A stretch of DNA of 64,000 nucleotides. Source: an uncultured Clostridia bacterium. GTDB lineage: Bacteria > Bacillota > Clostridia > Saccharofermentanales > Saccharofermentanaceae. The DNA is taken from NCBI GenBank assembly GCA_946403085.1, contig CAMIYM010000003.1, positions 62,001 to 126,000 of the forward strand. The letters are read 5' to 3'. Positions 53,628 through 61,198 of the stretch are shown piece by piece. Position numbers and translations under genes: made by a program. Position 1 is the first letter of the stretch. The number at the start of each line of letters is the position of its first letter. The notes beneath the pieces were generated by a model that was given only the letters and a program-made list of their open reading frames with translations, was not told where the DNA came from and did no database searches.

Positions 53628-54617
53628 ATGATTAAAAAAAGTTCAGTTGTCTATGGTTTGTTATTGTCGGTATCAGGATTCCTGATCGCAGCATTATTGA
53701 ATGCACTGATCCCGATTACAGCGGATGTGAATATCGTTGAATACACTGTCGGCGGAATAGTTGTAAACATCAACATCGCATATAGATTCGTGCTTTTCGT
53801 CCTCGCAGGTCTGTTCCTTATCCTGGGACTTGTATCCCTTAAGGATCATGACAGATGGAAGAAGTTCGTGAAGGGAGCGCCGCTGAGATTTGCTTCAGGT
53901 ATAGGTCTGCTGGTATGGGATCTTCTCGGAACCAAATGGCAGCTGTTACCACAGCCCTTCTTTCCCGGCCCTGCCGGAATAATAGAAGCGTTCCTCATAG
54001 AACCTGAATTCGTTCTTGAGAATACGCTGTACTCATTAAGGCTCTATGCAGCAGGTTTTGTTTTGGGCGTAGTATTCGGAGTTGGAACCGGAATCCTGAT
54101 AGGCTGGTTCCCGAAAGTCTACTACTGGGTTACACCCGTGCTTAACGTCACGGGTGTAATACCTGCGGTAGCCTGGATGCCTTTCGCACTGACACTGCTT
54201 CCGACACCTTTTGCAGCAGCAGTTTTCCTTATCGTGATCTGCGTCTGGTTCCCGGTAACAAGCCTTACCGCACAGGGAATAAAATCAACACCGAAGGTTC
54301 AGTTCGAAGCTGCAAGGACTTTGGGTTCTAACACATTTGACCTTGTATTCAGAGTAGCTGTACCTCATGCAATGCCCCAGATCTTCACAGGTATTTCGAC
54401 AGCAAATGCATTCGCATTCACGACACTTGTAATGGCGGAGATGATGGGTCAGCCGGGTGGACTTGGTTACTACATCAACCTCTCCAAAGTATGGAGTGCT
54501 TACTACAAGGTTTTCGCAGCGATCGTCGTAATGGCAGTATTGTTCAGCTTCATCACGGCAATTCTCGGAAAGATTGAGAAGTACGCATTAAGATGGCAGA
54601 AGGGACTCGTAAGATAA
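53628..54617 (+). CDS. ABC importer permease, SsuC/TauC-like
   Basis: Membrane permease of 329 residues. Two extra N-terminal helices precede the standard BPD_transp_1 domain. The EAA loop reads EAARTLGSNTFDLVFRVAVPHAMPQIF. It begins two bases after the binding-protein gene, and its TAA overlaps the ATPase start, so the importer genes are translationally coupled. Confidence 0.92.
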   Translation: MIKKSSVVYGLLLSVSGFLIAALLNALIPITADVNIVEYTVGGIVVNINIAYRFVLFVLAGLFLILGLVSLKDHDRWKKFVKGAPLRFASGIGLLVWDLLGTKWQLLPQPFFPGPAGIIEAFLIEPEFVLENTLYSLRLYAAGFVLGVVFGVGTGILIGWFPKVYYWVTPVLNVTGVIPAVAWMPFALTLLPTPFAAAVFLIVICVWFPVTSLTAQGIKSTPKVQFEAARTLGSNTFDLVFRVAVPHAMPQIFTGISTANAFAFTTLVMAEMMGQPGGLGYYINLSKVWSAYYKVFAAIVVMAVLFSFITAILGKIEKYALRWQKGLVR

Positions 54618-55417
54618 TGGCAGATAAAGATACAAACGAAGAATATATTCTTACGATAGAGAACTTAAGACGAATCTATAAAGATGATGACGGCGCTGAT
54701 GTCGAAGCTCTGGAAGATGTAAGCCTTAAGATAAAGCGCGGCGAGTTCATCTCGATCATCGGCGCGAGCGGATGCGGAAAGACAACACTTCTGCGTTCTA
54801 TTGCAGGTCTTGATAAGCCTGATTCCGGTACGATTGTTATGGATGATCACAAGATCACAAGACCTGATCCGGAACGTGGATATGTTTTCCAGCAGGGAGG
54901 TCTTTTCAGTTGGCTTACAGTCGAACAGAACATAGCATACGGACTTAAGACCAGAAGAGTATTTAAAGAGAAAAAAGCCGATGTTGCAAAGTATATCGAA
55001 CTTGTCGGACTTAAAGGATTCGAGTCTTCTTATCCCTATCAGATAAGCGGCGGAATGGCGCAGAGAGTTGCCATCGCAAGGACTCTTATCAATGAGCCGA
55101 AAATGCTCCTTCTTGATGAACCGATGGGGGCGCTCGATTCGTTTACCAGAGCCGATATCCAGGATAAGCTTCTGGAACTTCACAGGCTTAACGGAATAAC
55201 GATGGTGCTTGTCACACACGATATCGATGAGGCGATCTATCTCTCAGACAGAATAGTCATCATGACTCCGAGGCCGGGAAAGATCAGCAACATAATAGAT
55301 GTAAAGATCCCTCATCCAAGGCAAAGAGGTGGAGTGGAATTCCTCGCGATGAGAAGAAAGCTTCTAGAGGAATTCGATCTTGCCACAGCTCTTCCTGAGC
55401 CCGAATACAATATTTAA
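54617..55417 (+). CDS. ABC importer ATPase, SsuB/TauB-like
   Basis: Nucleotide-binding subunit of the importer. Walker A is GASGCGKTTLL, the Q-loop region FQQGGLFSWLTVEQN, the signature SGGMAQRVAIART, Walker B LLLDEPMGALD, and the switch THDIDEAIYLSDRI. ATG 54617 overlaps the permease stop, so I prefer it to the ORF track start at 54593. Length is 266 residues. Confidence 0.94.
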   Translation: MADKDTNEEYILTIENLRRIYKDDDGADVEALEDVSLKIKRGEFISIIGASGCGKTTLLRSIAGLDKPDSGTIVMDDHKITRPDPERGYVFQQGGLFSWLTVEQNIAYGLKTRRVFKEKKADVAKYIELVGLKGFESSYPYQISGGMAQRVAIARTLINEPKMLLLDEPMGALDSFTRADIQDKLLELHRLNGITMVLVTHDIDEAIYLSDRIVIMTPRPGKISNIIDVKIPHPRQRGGVEFLAMRRKLLEEFDLATALPEPEYNI

Positions 55418-55435
55418 GAAAAGAGAATGATCAAT

Positions 55436-55840
55436 ATGAATAAGACAAAGATCACAGGCATACTTATAGCAATTCTGGGACTTCTTACAGTCCTTATCCC
55501 TACACAGATCTTCAAAGTGTGTGAAGCGATGGACGGCAAATTCATGAAGTGTCACTGGACAGCCCAGGTAGAGGTTGCATTAGGTATTGCGACTATAGTT
55601 ATCGGACTTCTCATAGTCCTTTCAAAAGAGAAGGCAGCAGCATCTGCATATTCTTTGGCGTCAGCCATCAACGGGGTATTGGTTATCCTTATTCCGACAG
55701 TTGTTATCGGAGTTTGCGGTTCAGCTGATATGCCCTGCAATTCAGGAACCAAGCCTGCTCTTATCATTGCAGGTGCATTGACCGCATTAGTTGGTCTTAT
55801 CAATGCAGTTCTTTATCTCACTTCAAAGAAGAAAGATTAA
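55436..55840 (+). CDS. DUF4418 small membrane protein
   Basis: This is a protein of about 134 residues with four hydrophobic segments and paired cysteines at the outer ends (KVCEAMDGKFMKCHWTAQVEV and GVCGSADMPCNSG). DUF4418 is a clostridial family of unknown role. It sits between an importer ATPase and an FtsX-like permease, so it is probably an accessory subunit. The start at 55436 is favoured over 55427 for spacing from AAGAG. Confidence 0.8.
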   Translation: MNKTKITGILIAILGLLTVLIPTQIFKVCEAMDGKFMKCHWTAQVEVALGIATIVIGLLIVLSKEKAAASAYSLASAINGVLVILIPTVVIGVCGSADMPCNSGTKPALIIAGALTALVGLINAVLYLTSKKKD

Positions 55841-55841
55841 T

Positions 55842-57050
55842 ATGAGCAACATTAAAGAGAGTTTCAGATTCGGCATCAGAAACATCAGGAAAAGACCTTA
55901 CAGGTCTTTCTGCCTGATGCTTGCCGCTGTTATCGGATCCTACGCTTTGTTCGTAGGATTATCTCTTAAAGCATCTCTAAATAACGGAATCAAGAGAATG
56001 CAGGAGCGCATGGGTGCAGACTTCATGATCGTTCCTGAAGAATCAGAAGTAAAAGCTAAGAATGTCCTTCTTACGGGAGAGCCGGAGTTCTTCTATATGG
56101 ATATTTCTGTAGCACGTGCAGTTGCTGATATCGAAGGTGTGGAGTGTGTTACAAGCCAGCTCTATTTCACTTCTTTATCATCAGACTGCTGTTCAACAAG
56201 AGTACAGCTTATTGCATTCGATCCTGATACGGATTTTGTAATCCATCCCTGGATCGATGAGAAAGTTACTGAGAAGGTGGCAAACGGAAGCGTGATCGTC
56301 GGAAGTGAAGTCACACCTTTGCCGGACGGTAAGGTCAAGTTCTACGGCAATGAATACCAGGTCGCAGGAAAGCTCGGCGAGACCGCAACGGGCCTTGATA
56401 ATTCAGTGTTCATGTCACGTGACACGATGCACGGGATCTTAAACGATGCCAAGGCAAAGGGATATCAGTTCTTAAATCCTGAAGATGACGGTTCCTATGT
56501 ATCAACAGTTCTTATCCGTGTTAAGGATAATGCTGACATCACAGGGATTGAGAAACAGATATACGAAAAAGCAGAAGGCATCAAGTTCATCGAGACAGAT
56601 AAGCTCGTAAATGATATCACTGTAAAGCTTGGTTCTGTTGAAAGCATAATCAATATCACTCTGACTGTGCTTTTGGTATTCTCGTTTGTGACCATGATCC
56701 TTTTCTTCTCTGTTATCTTCCATGAGAGGAAGAAGGAATTCGCAGTGCTTAGAATTCTCGGAACGACTTCTAAGAAGATCTGCCTCATCTCACTTACAGA
56801 GGGTATTACGATCGGAGCAGCAGGCGGCATCGGCGGCCTTATCCTGGGAATCCTTACAGTGTTCCCTTTTAATGATTACATCGAGAATACTTTGGATGTT
56901 CCTTACCTTATGCCTGCTGTATCTGCCGTTATCTTATACGGCCTTTTAGGCGTCGTTGTAACGACGGCATTCGGTTCACTTGCATCGTTCCTGTCGACAT
57001 TAAGTCTTGCACACGCCGAGACATACTACACGATGAGGGCAGGTGAATAA
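55842..57050 (+). CDS. FtsX/MacB-like ABC permease
   Basis: This 402-residue permease has one N-terminal transmembrane helix (SFCLMLAAVIGSYALFVGLSL) and a large extracytoplasmic domain with Cys-Cys. Three C-terminal helices follow, beginning at ITLTVLLVFSFVTMILFFSVIF. This is the FtsX/MacB/LolE topology of type VII ABC systems. It pairs with the ATPase gene two bases downstream. ATG 55842 is used because the ORF track start lies in the upstream gene. Confidence 0.88.
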   Translation: MSNIKESFRFGIRNIRKRPYRSFCLMLAAVIGSYALFVGLSLKASLNNGIKRMQERMGADFMIVPEESEVKAKNVLLTGEPEFFYMDISVARAVADIEGVECVTSQLYFTSLSSDCCSTRVQLIAFDPDTDFVIHPWIDEKVTEKVANGSVIVGSEVTPLPDGKVKFYGNEYQVAGKLGETATGLDNSVFMSRDTMHGILNDAKAKGYQFLNPEDDGSYVSTVLIRVKDNADITGIEKQIYEKAEGIKFIETDKLVNDITVKLGSVESIINITLTVLLVFSFVTMILFFSVIFHERKKEFAVLRILGTTSKKICLISLTEGITIGAAGGIGGLILGILTVFPFNDYIENTLDVPYLMPAVSAVILYGLLGVVVTTAFGSLASFLSTLSLAHAETYYTMRAGE

Positions 57051-57051
57051 A

Positions 57052-57723
57052 ATGGCATTTCTTACAGCAGAAAAACTTGTTAAAGAATATAAGAGACGCG
57101 GTAAAGTTTTTCGCGCCGTTGATGATATAGATCTTCAGATTGGTTCCGGTGAATTCGTCATGATAGAAGGCGAATCCGGAAGCGGCAAGACAACTCTTCT
57201 TAATCTCCTCACAGGTCTTACTGATCCCACTTCTGGATCTGTATCGATCGAAGGCAAGGACCTGAAAGACCTTGACGACAAGGGCATATCAGGTATCAGG
57301 AATGAGAAGATCAAATACATTCCCCAGGGAGAGAGCCTTCTTTCGTCATTGACAGTAAAAGAGAATATCCTTTTCCCGTTCGTAATCGGCGGCGCTGCAA
57401 GACCTTCAGATGAAAGACTTCTTGAAGTAGCAGAAAAGCTCGGCATCTCAGATCTTCTCGATGAATATCCTTCAGATCTTTCAGGCGGAGAGATGAGAAG
57501 AGCTACCATCGCAAGAGCAGTTATCAACAGACCTTCACTGATTATCGCGGATGAACCTACGGGAAGTCTTGATTCTGTCAACACTTCAAAAGTGATGGAT
57601 ATCTTTAAAACTATTGCAGAAGAGGGGACTGCTGTTATCGTAGTAACTCACCAGAAGGAGACTTTAAGATACGCCTCAAGAGTCCTTTCGATGGAGAAGG
57701 GCAAGCTTAGAGAGGTCTCTTGA
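57052..57723 (+). CDS. LolD/MacB-like ABC ATPase
   Basis: This ATPase has 223 residues, with Walker A GESGSGKTTLLNLLTG, signature LSGGEMRRATIARA, Walker B LIIADEPTGSLDS, and the H-loop VVTHQKETLRYA. It is the partner of the FtsX-like permease. The pair would form a mechanotransmitting or lipoprotein-handling complex. ATG 57052 is chosen over the ORF track start at 57043, which overlaps the permease stop. Confidence 0.92.
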   Translation: MAFLTAEKLVKEYKRRGKVFRAVDDIDLQIGSGEFVMIEGESGSGKTTLLNLLTGLTDPTSGSVSIEGKDLKDLDDKGISGIRNEKIKYIPQGESLLSSLTVKENILFPFVIGGAARPSDERLLEVAEKLGISDLLDEYPSDLSGGEMRRATIARAVINRPSLIIADEPTGSLDSVNTSKVMDIFKTIAEEGTAVIVVTHQKETLRYASRVLSMEKGKLREVS

Positions 57724-57749
57724 CCGATTGATAATAACTATCTGTTTCT

Positions 57750-57824
57750 ATAACCAAAAGTTATATTTGGTTATCGGAAATGAGTATTATTTCGATTTTC
57801 CGAAATGAAATACAATTTGGTAAT
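57750..57824 (+). promoter_or_regulatory. LysR-type operator region before the first regulator
   Basis: ATAACCAAA-AGTTATA-TTTGGTTAT is a perfect nine-base inverted repeat at 57750-57774. A second dyad TCGGAAA/TTTCCGA spans 57774-57803, and an extra half-site TTTGGTAAT lies at 57816. Such stacked dyads are typical of LysR recognition and activation sites. Confidence 0.65.
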
Positions 57825-57850
57825 CAAAAAATCAAGGATGGTTGGAGACA

Positions 57851-58765
57851 ATGACGATCCAGCAGTTAGTCTATGCGATAACGATTACCAAGGTCGGCTC
57901 GATGAACCGCGCCGCGGAAAATCTGTATATAACACAGCCAACGCTTACAAAAGCCATCAAGGAACTCGAGAACGAACTGGGGTTCTCACTTTTCGTGCGT
58001 TCGGGAAAGGGAATGGTCTTAACACCTGACGGCAGGGACTTTATTGTATATGCCAAGCAGGTATGCCAGCAGTACGATATCTTAAAGGACCGCTTCGGTT
58101 CATCGGGCGAGAGGAAGAGACGCTTTGGCATATCCACTCAGCATTACTCTTTTGCGATAAAAGCATTCACGGAGTTTGTTAAGGACTTCGACCTCGAAAA
58201 GTACGAATTCGCATTCAGGGAGACCATGACCCGTGATGTCATCGATGATGTCGGCTCGATGAAGAGCGATATCGGAATCCTATTTATAAGTGAATACAAC
58301 AGAAAAGTAATAGAGAAGAAACTTCGTGATAACGATCTGCATTTCACTCCTCTGATCGACTGCAAAGCCTGTGTCTATATCACCAAGACTCATCCTCTGG
58401 CAGATGCTGAAGAACTGACCATGGAAGATCTTGCACCTTACCCGTGTCTTACTTTCGAGCAGGGAGACGGTGACTCCATCTTTTATTATGAGGAGATCCT
58501 TGCAGAAAAAGACTATCCCAGACGGATAAAGGTAAATGACAGAGGCTCCGGACTCAACCTGATGAACGAGCTTAACGGCTACACTCTCTGCTCCGGAATA
58601 ATCTGCGATGACGTCAACGGCGACCAGTATAAGATGATCAAGTTCAAGGGCGATGAGGACGATACGGTAATGCATATCGGCTATATTACTAAGAATAATG
58701 TGGAACTCGGATCTCTTGCAGCAGGCTATATAGAAGAAGTCAAAAAGACCCTCAAATTGATCTGA
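57851..58765 (+). CDS. LysR-family regulator 1
   Basis: The winged helix runs MTIQQLVYAITITKVGSMNRAAENLYITQPTLTKAIKELENELG. A LysR substrate-binding domain follows, with RIKVNDRGSGLNLMNELNGYTLCSGII near the C-terminus. ATG 57851 aligns with the paralogue at 60154; the ORF track start is three codons upstream at TTG. It probably senses a sulfur metabolite, given its neighbours, and it may also control the transporter operon upstream. Confidence 0.9.
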   Translation: MTIQQLVYAITITKVGSMNRAAENLYITQPTLTKAIKELENELGFSLFVRSGKGMVLTPDGRDFIVYAKQVCQQYDILKDRFGSSGERKRRFGISTQHYSFAIKAFTEFVKDFDLEKYEFAFRETMTRDVIDDVGSMKSDIGILFISEYNRKVIEKKLRDNDLHFTPLIDCKACVYITKTHPLADAEELTMEDLAPYPCLTFEQGDGDSIFYYEEILAEKDYPRRIKVNDRGSGLNLMNELNGYTLCSGIICDDVNGDQYKMIKFKGDEDDTVMHIGYITKNNVELGSLAAGYIEEVKKTLKLI

Positions 58766-58784
58766 ATCACTTGATATAATCATA

Positions 58785-58822
58785 TTGACTGAGTAGGCTT
58801 ATATATTAGAATGAGATAAGCC
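58785..58822 (+). promoter_or_regulatory. promoter and dyad of the serine acetyltransferase gene
   Basis: TTGACT and TAGAAT are 16 bases apart. GGCTTAT (58796) and ATAAGCC (58816) form a perfect inverted repeat across the -10 region. TTGACTGAGTAGG resembles TTGACATAGTAGG at 59896. A second possible hairpin (GTTCC/GGAAC inside GGAGC/GCTCC) follows around 58830-58862 in the leader. Confidence 0.6.
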
Positions 58823-58919
58823 CTGTTCCGGAGCGTTCCTGTGGAACTGTGTAAAAGCTCCTGAATTAGCGTATGATAAAAATATAAAGATCAACTTAAT
58901 ATAGGAAAGAGGATACTAA

Positions 58920-59876
58920 ATGGGTCATGATGTGAAGAAAGAGATCGGAGAACTGGTAAATAAGGTTCTCGCGGATTATAACGGCACCAAGAACATAGAT
59001 GCCACAGATACGTTCAATAAGCCTGACAGAAACGAGATCATTGATATAACCAATAACCTGTTCTTCGTTGTGTTCCCCGGATACTTCAAAGACCGTACAT
59101 ATAAGATGTACAATCCCGAGAACGAGATCGCTGTTATGGTGGAAGATATCTTCTATCACCTGAACAAGCAGGTCGCTCTCGCGCTGGATTTCTGCAAGAC
59201 CAGAGGTTCAATGCCTGAAGAGCAGCGTAAAGAAGAGAGTTACCGCATCTGCAAGGCCTTCTTCGAGAAGATTCCTGCAATAAGGGAATATGTTGAATCT
59301 GACCTTCTAGCTACATATGATGGTGACCCGGCTGCAAGCAGTCTTGAGGAGATCATTCTGGCTTACCCCGGAATCATCGCTATCACCACATACAGACTTG
59401 CACACGAGCTGTATCTTTTGAATGTGCCTGTAATTCCCAGACTCATGACAGAGTTTGCTCATTCCAGAACCGGTATCGATATCCATCCGGGCGCTACGAT
59501 CGGCAAGCATTTCTTTATCGATCACGGTACGGGAATCGTTGTCGGTGAGACATCCATAATCGGAGATAATGTAAAGATCTATCAGGGTGTTACTATCGGC
59601 GCTCTCTCGACAAGAGGCGGCCAGAAGCTTTCAGGCAAGAAACGTCATCCTACTATCGAGGATAATGTCGTTATCTATGCCGGTGCCTCTATCCTTGGCG
59701 GTGAGACGATTATCGGAAGGAATTCTGTGGTAGGAGGCAACACTTTTATCACGAGCTCAGTTCCGGCTGATACTGTTGTAAGCATTAAGAATCCTGAGAT
59801 GGAATACCGCTCTGCAGGTGAGAAGCACATTAAGTCTGAAATGAAGCAGAGCGAAGAGTGGTTCTATATCATTTGA
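58920..59876 (+). CDS. cysE: serine O-acetyltransferase
   Basis: CysE makes O-acetylserine, the acceptor for sulfide in cysteine synthesis. The N-terminal helical part is followed by a left-handed beta-helix: RTGIDIHPGATIGKHFFIDHG, then VVGETSIIGDNVKIYQGVTIGAL and NVVIYAGASILGGETIIG. The catalytic His lies in HPGA and DHG. At 318 residues it is of the longer EpsC/SrpH-like type. The sulfur role fits metY and the attenuator downstream. Confidence 0.93.
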   Translation: MGHDVKKEIGELVNKVLADYNGTKNIDATDTFNKPDRNEIIDITNNLFFVVFPGYFKDRTYKMYNPENEIAVMVEDIFYHLNKQVALALDFCKTRGSMPEEQRKEESYRICKAFFEKIPAIREYVESDLLATYDGDPAASSLEEIILAYPGIIAITTYRLAHELYLLNVPVIPRLMTEFAHSRTGIDIHPGATIGKHFFIDHGTGIVVGETSIIGDNVKIYQGVTIGALSTRGGQKLSGKKRHPTIEDNVVIYAGASILGGETIIGRNSVVGGNTFITSSVPADTVVSIKNPEMEYRSAGEKHIKSEMKQSEEWFYII

Positions 59877-59895
59877 CATAATTTCAATAAACCTA

Positions 59896-59924
59896 TTGAC
59901 ATAGTAGGTATTATAAGTTACCAT
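59896..59924 (+). promoter_or_regulatory. promoter of the leader-attenuator
   Basis: A consensus TTGACA is followed after 17 bases by TACCAT. The start would fall about 30 bases before the leader peptide. ACCTA/TAGGT arms flank the -35 box, and the stretch TTGACATAGTAGG is shared with the serine acetyltransferase promoter. Confidence 0.6.
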
Positions 59925-59956
59925 TCCTCAAAAGTTAAAAGGAATGGAGACACGAT

Positions 59957-60055
59957 ATGACTGGCATTATTACGGCAAATATCATCATGTGTTGTCGAAT
60001 GCTGAAGCTCCCGGGCAGCAAGGTTGACCGGTGCGTCATGTCGATGTTTATTTAA
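59957..60055 (+). CDS. candidate cysteine leader peptide
   Basis: This 32-codon ORF has a strong AAAGGAATGGAG site and encodes MTGIITANIIMCCRMLKLPG and a further 12 residues ending in SMFI. It has tandem Cys codons at 12-13 and one more at residue 26. Thirteen bases after the Cys pair lies CTCCCGGGCAG, which is complementary to the terminator stem downstream. This layout suggests ribosome stalling at low cysteinyl-tRNA. It is too short for the ORF track. Confidence 0.6.
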   Translation: MTGIITANIIMCCRMLKLPGSKVDRCVMSMFI

Positions 60056-60126
60056 ATCCATTCATTAGCAAGAAGCACGAGAACTGATAACTGCCCGGGA
60101 GATGCAATTCTTCCGGGCAGTTTTTT
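60008..60126 (+). promoter_or_regulatory. transcription attenuator (antiterminator and terminator)
   Basis: CTGCCCGGGAG (60091) pairs with TTCCGGGCAG (60111), then TTTTTT, forming an intrinsic terminator 28 bases before the second LysR gene. The same left arm is fully complementary over 11 bases to CTCCCGGGCAG at 60008 inside the leader ORF, giving a competing antiterminator. The arrangement matches amino acid leader attenuators such as trp. Confidence 0.72.
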
Positions 60127-60153
60127 GTCTGAAAAAAATTTGAGGAATTATAT

Positions 60154-61056
60154 ATGACACTTCAGCAATTAATGTATGCAATAACAACAGCAGATGAGAA
60201 ATCGATCAATAAGACGGCACAGCGTTTTTTCGTATCACAGCCTGCAATATCCGATGCCATAAAGGATCTTGAAGAGGAGATAGGAATAACTATTTTCGAG
60301 AGATCGAACAGAGGTGTCACGACTACGAATGAGGGCGCGGATTTTATCGTCTATGCAAGGCAGGTGGTGGCGCAGTACGACCTTCTTAAAGAGAGATATA
60401 TAGATAAAGAGCAGAAGAAGAGATTCGGCGTATCCGCTCAGCACTATACATTTGCAGTCAAATCTTATATAGAACTTATCGAAAACCATGATCCTGAAAA
60501 GTATGAATTCTCGATATATGAAGGAAAGACATCAGAAGTGATAAATGATGTCAGAACATTCAAATCCGAGATCGGAATTATACATCTGGATGAATATAAC
60601 CATAACTTCCTTCTGAAGTACCTAAGGGTGAATAACCTGGAGTATCAGAAACTATTTGACTGCAAAGTTTTTGTGTATCTGTCCACAGAGCACCCTCTTG
60701 CGGACAAAAAGAGGTTAACAAGTCACGACTTGGAACCATATCCGTGCCTTACATTCAATCAGGGTGAAGAGAATCCTATCTACCTCGCTGAAGAGCCGGT
60801 AAGTATGTTCGAACGTAGGAAGATCATTAAGGTGAATGACCGCGGTACCATGCTCAACATGATGATTGGGTTAAACGGCTATACCCTTTGTTCAGGCATT
60901 ATATGCGAAGAATTGAACGGCTCAGGCTATAAGGCCATCCCTTATGAGAGCAGGGAGAAGACATCTGTTATCTATGTTACCCGTGCAGGCAGTACCCTAA
61001 GCAGACTGGGACAGGAATATATAGATAATCTCAAGGCTTTTGCTGAGAAGACCTGA
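60154..61056 (+). CDS. LysR-family regulator 2, paralogue of regulator 1
   Basis: The helix-turn-helix reads MTLQQLMYAITTADEKSINKTAQRFFVSQPAISDAIKDLEEEIG, aligned throughout with regulator 1. The ligand domain ends VNDRGTMLNMMIGLNGYTLCSGII. It is 300 residues long. Its expression is probably gated by the attenuator just upstream, and it lies directly before the nitrogenase-like operon, which makes it the likely activator of that operon, like SalR of methylthio-alkane reductase clusters. Confidence 0.9.
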   Translation: MTLQQLMYAITTADEKSINKTAQRFFVSQPAISDAIKDLEEEIGITIFERSNRGVTTTNEGADFIVYARQVVAQYDLLKERYIDKEQKKRFGVSAQHYTFAVKSYIELIENHDPEKYEFSIYEGKTSEVINDVRTFKSEIGIIHLDEYNHNFLLKYLRVNNLEYQKLFDCKVFVYLSTEHPLADKKRLTSHDLEPYPCLTFNQGEENPIYLAEEPVSMFERRKIIKVNDRGTMLNMMIGLNGYTLCSGIICEELNGSGYKAIPYESREKTSVIYVTRAGSTLSRLGQEYIDNLKAFAEKT

Positions 61057-61065
61057 CTTCAGATC

Positions 61066-61142
61066 CAGTTATAAACCACAGTTATAACTGACTATCAATC
61101 TTGCGTATTATCACTTCTAAAACCGTAGGAGTATTATCACTT
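61066..61142 (+). promoter_or_regulatory. operator region of the nitrogenase-like operon
   Basis: CAGTTATAA (61066) is repeated at 61079, and CAGTTATAACTG (61079-61090) is a perfect 12-base palindrome; AGTTATAA and TTATAACT also form an inverted repeat with a seven-base centre. Further on, GTATTATCACTT occurs twice (61105, 61131) as an exact 12-base direct repeat, 26 bases apart. These are likely regulator and promoter elements. Confidence 0.65.
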
Positions 61143-61198
61143 AAGCACAAAACAAAACCTATCAAATTGATGGTTTTCTAAAAGGAGAGAACCTTAGA

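Noticed and set aside
59877-60153. A T-box or SAM riboswitch before LysR regulator 2
   Set aside because: No T-box sequence (AGGGTGGNACCGCG) or SAM-I core is present. The leader ORF with Cys codons and a competing stem explains the region better.
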